Below the pieces are notes generated by a model. That model was not told the DNA's origin, did not search any database, and saw only the letters and a program-made list of their open reading frames with translations. A stretch of DNA of 22,362 bases, taken from NCBI GenBank assembly GCA_041662605.1, contig JBAZSD010000040.1, forward strand, positions 1 through 22,362. The letters run 5' to 3'. The DNA is from Desulfomonilaceae bacterium (GTDB lineage: Bacteria; Desulfobacterota; Desulfomonilia; Desulfomonilales; Desulfomonilaceae). Shown here one piece after another: positions 15,576 through 21,844 of the stretch. The position numbers and the translations under genes are program-made. The first letter of the stretch is position 1, and every line of letters starts with the position of its first letter.

Positions 15576-16191
15576 CGTGTGCCTCCTAAATGGTTTATTG
15601 CGATCGCGGCGGATCAGCGTAAACGCAAGATTACCGTGTCTTTGAAAATGAAACAGGTATTATGCCACGATACCCGGCAGAGGCAAAACCGTCGTCACGT
15701 TGATAAAGAAGCCTCTTTTGTTGTCTTTTGAGTTTACCGCACCATACGGCCCCGGTCAATCGTAACCTCCAATCGCACCTTACCCAACAACGCGCTGGTT
15801 AATGAAGCGTTACTTATTACAAAGATCACGAAGGCGGTTCAGTCCGGGAATTAAAAGTCAGCGCCGATCCAGACGAAGCGCATACATAACTCTCGCTTAG
15901 GGGAAAGACACTTGGTTTGTTGATGAATGCGTGACTGTCCCATGTCAACTCTATTGGTTTTTTAGTATTCATTCCAAATTATGTCATTTCTTAGTAGTGT
16001 TTGGTGACAAATCCAACCTTGGTTATTCGTCCTACGGACTTACTTTTTAGATAAGCTTCCGAAGAATCCAAACAGCCAAATTGTCATCTTACGACGTAGT
16101 TGTGAAATATTTCTGAGCAACCCAGAAAGCGGTCCAGGAGTAACGAATCTGGCTCGGAACTTTATGTGAAATTTTATTCCGGAGGTGAGTC
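15576..16191. other. Divergent intergenic region
   Basis: A 616-base region between the divergent serine hydrolase and bicupin genes. It must hold promoters for both, but no convincing hexamer pair was found. Visible items: AGAGGC (15679-15684) with GCCTCT (15711-15716), a perfect 10-bp palindrome GAAATATTTC (16104-16113), and the bicupin ribosome binding site GGAGGT (16181-16186). No gene is supported. Confidence 0.45.
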
Positions 16192-17466
16192 ATGAAAAAG
16201 TATATTGACACAATAGAAAACAATAAAAAAATGGGAGAAGACTTTCCGGGCAGTGAAGCAGGTCCGCTACATTTGGGGAGCCCCATGGACCGGCGAAGTT
16301 TTATAGCTGGATCAACGTTGGTTGCGGGAGGCATGCTGGCTTATCCTTTGATGGTGTCGTCCGCCGGGGAAACAACTCCGACTCAGAGTAAGAGCGCGAG
16401 AGCGAGGGATGAGACCACTTTGCCCGACTTCAGTTTCCCTTTGGCTCAACAACCTGCGCGGGTGTTGCCAGGGGGCTCTGCGCGAGAGGCAACAGCAGTG
16501 CAGTTTCCTGTATCAAAGAACATTGCCGGTGTACTCATGACACTTAAAGCCGGCGGGCTTCGCGAACTTCATTGGCACGCCAACGCTGCTGAATGGGCCT
16601 ATGTAATCGAGGGCAACGTTCGGGTAACCATAGTCGATCCTCAGGGCCGCATAGAAATAGCAGACTTTGCTCCTGGAGACGTCTGGTACTTTCCTCGCGG
16701 CCATGCCCATTCGATTCAAGGGCTTGCCATCGGGCCGGGTGAAGCGAAGTTTCTGCTCGTATTTGACAACGGTTATTTCTCTGAATTCGAAACATTCAGT
16801 TTCACGGACTGGCTCGCCCAGACGCCCAAGGAAATTGTGGCAAAGAGTCTCAATATCCCTGCTTCAGATTTGATAAATCTTCCCAAAAAAGAGGTTTATA
16901 TCGCACAGGGGCCGCCGCCACCATTGCTCCCGGTGAATCCGATCTCGGGGCCGGGAACGGTTTTGGCTCCGCCTTTGACTCACAAGTATTCGCTTCGATC
17001 CCAAAAGCCGTGGAGGCGAGACCCCGATGGCGAGGTTCGTATGGCTTCGGCCAACGAGTTTCCTATTTCGACGACTATGACAGGAACATTACTAAATCTC
17101 AAACGTGGCGCTCTTCGTGAGCTCCACTGGCATCCTAACGCTGACGAATGGCAATACGTCCTTTCGGGTAAGATGAGGCTCACTGTCTTTGCATCTCACG
17201 GCCTGGCTAAAGTTGTGGAACTGGGCGCCGGAGACATCGGTTTTGCGCCTATGGGTTACGGCCATGCTCTGGAAAACGTTGGTGACGGCCCAGCAGAACT
17301 CATCCTCGTATTTAACAGTGGTGAATACCAGGAAATAAGCCTCAGCACGGTTCTTGCCGCGAATCCGGCATATCTTTTGGAGACTAACTTCAACTTGCCG
17401 AGGGCCATCATCGACAAGCTTCCCAAGAAACAGGAATTCATAACCTCCGGGACCAAAGGCAGGTGA
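16192..17466 (+). CDS. oxdC: Tat-exported bicupin of the oxalate decarboxylase family
   Basis: A 424-residue protein with two cupin domains. A twin-arginine signal is visible: DRRSFIAG at 33-40 then a hydrophobic stretch, preceded by an unusually long 31-residue N-region. Domain 1 metal ligands are His127, His129, Glu134 and His173; domain 2 ligands are His312, His314, Glu319 and His358, the manganese sites of OxdC. Glu361 in ALENVG corresponds to OxdC Glu333. The domain 1 lid reads SEFE (197-200) where Bacillus subtilis OxdC has SENS, so the key lid glutamate (Glu198) is kept but two lid residues differ. The enzyme should convert oxalate to formate and carbon dioxide outside the cytoplasm, though the lid change could alter the balance towards oxidation. 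GGAGGT supports the start; a second ATG at 16285, just before DRR, has a weaker site. No formate dehydrogenase or transporter gene adjoins it. Confidence 0.86.
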   Translation: MKKYIDTIENNKKMGEDFPGSEAGPLHLGSPMDRRSFIAGSTLVAGGMLAYPLMVSSAGETTPTQSKSARARDETTLPDFSFPLAQQPARVLPGGSAREATAVQFPVSKNIAGVLMTLKAGGLRELHWHANAAEWAYVIEGNVRVTIVDPQGRIEIADFAPGDVWYFPRGHAHSIQGLAIGPGEAKFLLVFDNGYFSEFETFSFTDWLAQTPKEIVAKSLNIPASDLINLPKKEVYIAQGPPPPLLPVNPISGPGTVLAPPLTHKYSLRSQKPWRRDPDGEVRMASANEFPISTTMTGTLLNLKRGALRELHWHPNADEWQYVLSGKMRLTVFASHGLAKVVELGAGDIGFAPMGYGHALENVGDGPAELILVFNSGEYQEISLSTVLAANPAYLLETNFNLPRAIIDKLPKKQEFITSGTKGR

Positions 17467-17682
17467 TATGGCGTTTTTCTCAAGTTCATGCTGAATTGGG
17501 CGTTGTGATTCGTGTAAGAAAAGAGTTCAATGAAATGGTGTCTGAAGGGAGCCAAAGCAATGATCAGAATACGATATGTTGACATCAACGGAGATTGGGC
17601 AGACTGCAAAAAATAAAGCATTTGGGCTCACTCAGAAGTTGGGGGAAGAAAACCTCCGAGGTTCAAAACGCTTTCAATTATC

Positions 17683-17719
17683 ATCTCATATTGAGATAGA
17701 CTTCGCCAATTTTTATACT
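17683..17719 (+). promoter_or_regulatory. Sigma70-type promoter overlapped by a palindromic operator
   Basis: TTGAGA (17691-17696) and TATACT (17714-17719) each match the sigma70 consensus in five of six positions with an ideal 17-base spacer. The palindrome ATCTCA-tat-TGAGAT (17683-17697) covers the -35 box, as expected for a repressor or a regulator site. Transcription would start near 17726 and read into the repeat-built protein gene at 17968. Confidence 0.6.
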
Positions 17720-17788
17720 AAGATTGGAGTATGTATTAATTAGACGGTAAGATACTAACTTACTATCAAGATGAATCGAAGACATTGG

Positions 17789-17868
17789 ATTCTTCCTTAG
17801 GGAAGGATGTCAGATGCAGGTTTTCTTGGGAAGGATTTGAGCAACGGACTACGCAAAAAAAGGTCCGT
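17789..17868 (+). ncRNA. Structured leader (5' UTR) with alternative hairpins
   Basis: ATTCTTCC (17789-17796) pairs with GGAAGGAT (17801-17808) around a UUAG loop. Further on, ACGGAC (17844-17849) can pair with GTCCGT (17863-17868), while CTACG (17849-17853) can instead pair with CGTAG (17866-17870); the two cannot form together. It matches no riboswitch class I know. Regulation by alternative pairing is a hypothesis. Confidence 0.3.
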
Positions 17869-17967
17869 AGCTAGCCGGATGTCGAACCCAATCCAGGAGA
17901 CAACCTTACCAACTGGGGCAGATCTGGTTCCTAATGGATAATAAGCTGATAAAAAGGGGAAGCTGAA

Positions 17968-19137
17968 ATGGAAACATTGGACCCACTTGGAGTTTTAACC
18001 ATACTGATAATTGTCTTTGCCTCCGTGCTTTGGTTTATTGTCCCATTTATTAGAGGCCTCAATGAAAAGCGTCATTTTTCAAGATCCAATCGTAAATCTA
18101 ATGAACTTCTTTTGACTTCACCGTCCCAAGGTAAACCACTAAGAGAGGCTAACACACGATTTGCAATTTCCAATCATATAACAAGATTAGCTCTCAAAAC
18201 AAAACGAACCATCGCGACCAAATTTGGTTACTCTGAGGCATCACAAACTAAAGATCGATCTACCAGAAAAGAATTGATCTTTTCACCTACCGAAGGTGAA
18301 CCTCCATCTGGCGAATCTTCACTTATTTCTGGCCAAAAAAACGAGTTGCCCATAGCAGCCGCTCTAACTTCAACAATCCAGGATGATTCTCGGAAAGAAG
18401 CCTGTTTAACCCAGAACACCAAAGATGGGGCTCCACATCCCGATAAAGTTCCAGTCTTGCAACCTTTCCTAAATCAACTATCTCACGAAGACATAGCAAT
18501 TGCCGTTGAACTTTCGCAGGCTAGGAAAAAGTCCAAAGAGGATTATTCAGAGCTGTTGCAAAAACAGATACCGTCCCAAGATTCCTCTAAAACAAACATG
18601 TGCTGTCATATTAGGGATGACGAATCTCCCGAAAAAGGCTCATTGATTTCGTCCACCCAGGATAAATCTCGCGGAGCAGAATCGCCACTATCGCCAAACC
18701 ATGGGGAGTCTAGCGGAGGAGACGATACAACGATACGAGGATTTGGGAACAAACCAACCCTGGTCAACAAGATGGGGATCTCCAAAATTTCAACTACCAG
18801 ATATTATAAGTTTCCCAGAGAAGCATCTCTGACTTCACTTAATGAACAGAATGACTATCCCAGGGAAGTTTCCTTAGCGCCAGTGGACGAAAAAGAGTCT
18901 CCACGGCAAAGCAATACTAGATCTATGATTCTAAATTATATAAGGGACCAAGTTTTCAGAAACAAGTCCACCATAGCCCACAACCTTGGTATCCCTGAAG
19001 AACAGCTTGTGAGAGAATGCGTTGAAATATTTTCAGGAGAGAAACTATCCCAAGATCAATGTGAGACGGTCAATGATCGGAAGTTTTCAACAGAGGAATC
19101 GTGCAAGATCAAACCACCACCAAGTCAATCATTTTAG
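17968..19137 (+). CDS. Membrane-anchored, repeat-built protein of unknown function
   Basis: A 389-residue protein with one N-terminal membrane segment (about 8-28: VLTILIIVFASVLWFIVPFI) followed by basic residues, so the rest is probably cytoplasmic. The body alternates two degenerate repeats. One is a short unit of about 14-20 residues, seen about nine times, with a core like E-x-x-L-T/I-S followed by polar residues and a P or RE (for example REASLTSLNEQ and REVSLAPVDEK). The other is a helical unit with the core K-x-T-I/L-A/V-x-K/N-x-G-I/Y: KRTIATKFGYS, KPTLVNKMGIS and KSTIAHNLGIP. The linkers are rich in Ser, Lys, Glu and Asp and probably unstructured. No known domain is recognised. Its base composition is lower in GC than the genes to the left. 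It has a well-formed promoter with a long leader upstream. Confidence 0.7.
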   Translation: METLDPLGVLTILIIVFASVLWFIVPFIRGLNEKRHFSRSNRKSNELLLTSPSQGKPLREANTRFAISNHITRLALKTKRTIATKFGYSEASQTKDRSTRKELIFSPTEGEPPSGESSLISGQKNELPIAAALTSTIQDDSRKEACLTQNTKDGAPHPDKVPVLQPFLNQLSHEDIAIAVELSQARKKSKEDYSELLQKQIPSQDSSKTNMCCHIRDDESPEKGSLISSTQDKSRGAESPLSPNHGESSGGDDTTIRGFGNKPTLVNKMGISKISTTRYYKFPREASLTSLNEQNDYPREVSLAPVDEKESPRQSNTRSMILNYIRDQVFRNKSTIAHNLGIPEEQLVRECVEIFSGEKLSQDQCETVNDRKFSTEESCKIKPPPSQSF

Positions 19138-19181
19138 GCGGTGACATCACAACATAGACGCTTTTGCAAAATTTTAGGCGG
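19131..19181 (+). repeat. Direct repeat ATTTTAGGCGG, period 40
   Basis: ATTTTAGGCGG occurs at 19131-19141 (overlapping the stop codon of the preceding gene) and at 19171-19181. A second direct repeat, AACCGGGTC, lies at 19208-19216 and 19219-19227, and AAAATTTT at 19168-19175 and 19186-19193. All lie just outside the tRNA fragment and may be recombinase arm-type sites or debris. Confidence 0.4.
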
Positions 19182-19275
19182 GTAAAAAATTTTGAGGTTT
19201 TTCAAAAAACCGGGTCTAAACCGGGTCGCAGTTCAAAAAATAAAATCGCTTAAAATCGTAACCCACTGAAATCTT

Positions 19276-19324
19276 TGGCAGTCCCAACCGGTTTCGAACC
19301 GGTGTCTCCGTCGTGAGAGGGCGG
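19276..19324 (-). pseudogene. 3' fragment of a tRNA-Glu(CUC) gene, probable attachment site
   Basis: On the minus strand the sequence reads anticodon stem CCGCC, loop CTCTCAC (anticodon CTC, Glu), stem GACGG (one mismatch), a four-base variable loop AGAC, a perfect T arm ACCGG-TTCGAAA-CCGGT, acceptor half TGGGACT, discriminator G and encoded CCA. The four-base variable loop and discriminator G fit tRNA-Glu. The 5' half, which should contain AGTCCCA and a D arm, is absent: the upstream sequence cannot pair with TGGGACT. This is the usual product of site-specific integration at a tRNA 3' end. With this orientation the element would lie to the right and the intact gene beyond the window. Confidence 0.75.
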
Positions 19325-19703
19325 GAAAGATAGCTACTCACATTGATTTTCGCTAATCCTCTCGGCTAGTTATAGATTAGTATCATCATTTATACACTTA
19401 TATATCCCCAAAAAATGGGACCAAATTTACCAAGCTAGTTAGCTTAAAATGTTAAGGTAAGCTCTTGCTCATGATTAGCTCGAAAATGGATTGCTAACTG
19501 TTTTCATTTGCCGTAGCCTAATCGGCGGAATACCTTGTACGTTCAATGAGAAGAGATCCATGATTTTTAAATTCTTTGCGGAAAACAAACAGCCAAAGAC
19601 AGGTTTACTAAATTGACATACACGAAAAGACGAAACCATTTAAAATCATTGAATACAAAAACCAAGAACACAGGCACAATAACATTACAATCGAGATTGT
19701 AAG
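19325..19703. other. AT-rich spacer inside the putative element
   Basis: No gene is supported. It contains the inverted repeats CTAATC/GATTAG around 19350-19380 and AGCTTA (19441-19446) / TAAGCT (19458-19463), and a consensus -35 box TTGACA at 19613-19618 whose -10 partner (CATTTA, 18-base spacing) is weak. This may be the promoter of the next gene. Confidence 0.4.
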
Positions 19704-20486
19704 ATGACCAGTATGTATCAAATTATCACTTGGCTGAACGAAAGCATTACTCCACAAAACATTGTTTTTGCAGTAGCATGGATAATTGTAGCGGCTATCC
19801 TAAGTAGGCCCATAAAGAAAGGCTTACAGTATCTACGAACCCCGAAAATCAGATTCACTCCTGACGAGCATAATCCGACGACAATAGTCTTTTTCAAAAT
19901 ATGGCCGATGGTAAACGACAAAGGCACTAAAAATCATGTGCTGCGTCTAATTGTCAAAAATGTTTGTTGGGAGAATTGGACAATCGGGAAAATTATCCCT
20001 AAATGCAAATGGACTCGGACACGCAAGGCTGAAAAATGTCACTTTTTCGTAACTTTTTTTGACCAAGCAGGGAAAACAGTTTGCCAAGAGCCCATGCTGG
20101 CCCGTATTAGTGTGCCATGTGACGCCGACTCGCCGGTAAAGAAACTTCCGTTGTCTTATCATTATTTAGATATTTATCCGAACCAGGAGTTTTACGTCGA
20201 TCTAGTGATTAAGTTGGAAGGGTCAAGCGAGTGCTATGGGCTGTGGCACCTTCTCGACTATTCCTGTAAAAAGTCGGTAACAGACCCAGACGTGCTTACA
20301 GTCAGGTGGGATGCCTCTTGGCGAACCACTGATGAACTATGGCGACTTGAAAGCGGAATCTACAAAATAATGATTGAAGCACATACGGTTCACCGACAAA
20401 TGTTGAAACGTGATTATTTCCAGCTCGTGAACCTTGACAACCAATTCAAAGTAGAGAAAATCCCCAAATTCAAACACGTAAATTAA
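19704..20486 (+). CDS. Membrane-anchored hypothetical protein
   Basis: A 260-residue protein with one N-terminal membrane segment (about 19-36: NIVFAVAWIIVAAIL), then a basic patch, then a soluble part of about 215 residues. The soluble part alternates short hydrophobic strands with polar turns and looks like a beta-sandwich (for example VLRLIVKNV, EFYVDLVIKLEG and GIYKIMIEAHTV). I recognise no domain. The pattern of a membrane anchor plus a beta-rich sensor-like domain appears in many uncharacterised genes of mobile elements. The ribosome binding site is weak (GAG about nine bases upstream), and a second ATG nine bases downstream is possible. It lies in the AT-rich segment after the tRNA fragment, about 100 bases before the next gene on the same strand. 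Confidence 0.6.
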   Translation: MTSMYQIITWLNESITPQNIVFAVAWIIVAAILSRPIKKGLQYLRTPKIRFTPDEHNPTTIVFFKIWPMVNDKGTKNHVLRLIVKNVCWENWTIGKIIPKCKWTRTRKAEKCHFFVTFFDQAGKTVCQEPMLARISVPCDADSPVKKLPLSYHYLDIYPNQEFYVDLVIKLEGSSECYGLWHLLDYSCKKSVTDPDVLTVRWDASWRTTDELWRLESGIYKIMIEAHTVHRQMLKRDYFQLVNLDNQFKVEKIPKFKHVN

Positions 20487-20582
20487 TGGTCTAAAAAAGG
20501 ACAAAGGAATTGATTGACTTCGTGAAACGATAGGCTCAAACAACTTCTCCATAACAATTCTAAGTGAAAAGGAGACCGAATC

Positions 20583-21026
20583 ATGGCAATGAAACCTTTA
20601 CCACAAGCTAAAATATCAATCGTTGAGCCTAAAGTCTTTGTGCTTAGTTTTTTAGATAAAGACGGAAACTATTATCCGTTTTGGATTGGGGATACACAAA
20701 CAGGAGAATCTATTAAGGGAGTTCCTAATCCACAGGAAATACAAGTCAAATCAAAGAATAATGATGACCCAATCCACTTTATTATGGACAATTTCTACGA
20801 AATAGATACAGACGAAATGGATTCCGACCAGAAATATTTATACGGAAAATATCCAGAAACGACAAAAAAGGCTATGTTAAAACGAGGTTATCTTTTTTTA
20901 CAGAACTGTGACGTTTCCCTAAAACCAGGAGGCACCTTCTCTAAAGCGGATATAATCATCACAAGAAGAGAACCAGGTCTCTTTGATATCGAGATTAATA
21001 AAAAGTGTATGAAATGTTGCGATTAA
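20583..21026 (+). CDS. Hypothetical protein, element cargo
   Basis: A 147-residue soluble protein with no signal or membrane segment. It is charged, with alternating strands at the start (AKISIVEPKVFVLSFLD) and a cysteine-containing end (CMKCCD). No family is recognised. The start is well supported by AAAAGGAGA seven to eight bases upstream, and coding character is good (AT-rich third positions, no internal stop, sensible amino-acid use). By eye, sampled stretches here are in the mid-30s % GC against about 50% in the kinase gene, which supports foreign origin. It follows the membrane-anchored protein at 19704 and may be its partner, but nothing in the sequence shows a role. Confidence 0.6.
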   Translation: MAMKPLPQAKISIVEPKVFVLSFLDKDGNYYPFWIGDTQTGESIKGVPNPQEIQVKSKNNDDPIHFIMDNFYEIDTDEMDSDQKYLYGKYPETTKKAMLKRGYLFLQNCDVSLKPGGTFSKADIIITRREPGLFDIEINKKCMKCCD

Positions 21027-21337
21027 GCAGAACCACAAAACTCCGATGATTAATTCAACGTCGGTATCACCGGAGCCTTGTGTTTAGACAATTAGCTTGA
21101 TGACATGACCCGAACCAGGGCAGTTGGTCAATAAAAAACCAAAACCCACCAATTCGGGGGGGGAAGAATGGTGGGCTGGCGCTTCCCTAAAATGAGAAAC
21201 CCGGAGAATTTACCCAATCTAATATCTAGTTGTCAAGTGGAAAAAACCCACTAAAACAACATTTAAAGCCCTAAAATACAAACATTTTCCGAAAAAAATT
21301 GTCTTATAATAAAAAGACCAATAAAGAGGGGGGAATC
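21027..21337. other. Spacer with three hairpins and a G8 tract
   Basis: Non-coding. It holds CCCACCA (21145-21151) / TGGTGGG (21169-21175) with an eight-G run in the loop, and a symmetric hairpin at 21229-21260 (GTTGT/ACAAC outside, AGTGG/CCACT inside). A good -10 box TATAAT (21305-21310) precedes the next small gene, with no clear -35. Confidence 0.45.
21229..21260. repeat. Symmetric two-step hairpin
   Basis: Outer arms GTTGT (21229-21233) and ACAAC (21256-21260), inner arms AGTGG (21236-21240) and CCACT (21248-21252), seven-base A-rich loop. It lies about 45 bases upstream of a TATAAT box and could be an operator or the terminator of the gene at 20583. Confidence 0.4.
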
Positions 21338-21526
21338 ATGGAAACGCCGCAACAGATTAGAGAATTCCGACAGGCTTTAATTAACATGGATCACTCGGAA
21401 TATTTTCAGGCTATTGGATGGCATGGATCTGACAAAGAGGTTATCTAGGTCAAAGCCCAAATGCTTCAATCGACGACTTCAATTTTCGGTGAACAGCCGT
21501 ATAGCGACAGAATGATATTTGCATAA
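21338..21526 (+). pseudogene. Small gene interrupted by an in-frame amber codon
   Basis: Starting at ATG 21338 behind a very strong GAGGGGGGAATC ribosome binding site, the frame reads 36 codons (METPQQIREFRQALI...) to a TAG at 21446-21448. It then stays open in the same frame for 25 more codons, ending at a TAA (21524-21526) ten bases before the next start codon. Either the true product is the 36-residue peptide (21338-21448), or a 61-residue gene carries a nonsense mutation or is read through. The 25-codon open stretch could also be chance. I recognise no family. Confidence 0.45.
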
Positions 21527-21535
21527 GGAGACAAA

Positions 21536-21757
21536 ATGTTTGCAAAAGGTACTGAAATAATATTGAGGAATGGGCTAAAAGGTAGAGTAGAAGCAGTTTT
21601 CGGACATAGGGACATGTTGGAATACCGGGTCCGTGTCGGCAAGAGTGTTTTGTATTTGACCCAAGACGAGATTTTAGCTCAAGTCTCTCAATCAGGGACG
21701 TTCAGATTCTACATGAGCGTGAATAGCTGCCAAATTCGACAATCAACCTTTTTCTGA
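21536..21757 (+). CDS. Small hypothetical protein, SH3-like barrel possible
   Basis: A 73-residue protein with a strong ribosome binding site (AAGGAGA, five bases before the ATG). Residues 1-46 alternate short strands with tight turns (GTEIILRNGLKGRVEAVFG, EYRVRVGKSVLYLTQDEIL), the pattern of a small beta barrel such as KOW/SH3-like domains. Residues 50-73 look unrelated and rich in Ser, Gln and Phe, and end just before the insertion sequence. The natural C-terminus may therefore be replaced or truncated. It directly follows the interrupted small gene and is probably co-transcribed with it. Function unknown. Confidence 0.5.
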   Translation: MFAKGTEIILRNGLKGRVEAVFGHRDMLEYRVRVGKSVLYLTQDEILAQVSQSGTFRFYMSVNSCQIRQSTFF

Positions 21758-21796
21758 AATCCGAACCAAGACAATATTACGATGACTGCCCGACGT

Positions 21797-21835
21797 CAAT
21801 TACATTTGTGCACTGGCGACAATTACACTTGTGCA
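21797..21835. repeat. Tandem terminal repeats of an IS21-family element (left end)
   Basis: CAATTACATTTGTGCA (21797-21812) is repeated with one change at 21820-21835 (period 23). Multiple short repeats at the ends are typical of IS21-family elements, where they bind the IstA transposase. They lie just outside the 3' end of istB, as expected. The exact terminus is not determined; it is probably between 21758 and 21797. Confidence 0.55.
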
Positions 21836-21844
21836 TGTTGATAA

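Larger units (their letters stand above)
17467..17967. other. Spacer with regulated promoter and long structured leader
   Basis: The first 200 bases hold no gene. Then come a palindrome-overlapped promoter (17683-17719) and a leader of about 240 bases with hairpins at 17789-17808 and 17844-17868 and a direct repeat GGGAAGGAT (17800-17808 and 17828-17836). AAAAAGGGGAAGC lies just before the ATG of the next gene. Confidence 0.5.

Noticed and set aside
17844..17945. Minus-strand sequence resembling a tRNA (D-loop-like AGTTGGTA, T-loop-like GGTTCGAC, trailing T7)
   Set aside because: No anticodon stem can be formed, the T stem would need mostly G-U pairs, and the acceptor arms do not match. The similarity is limited to two short motifs.
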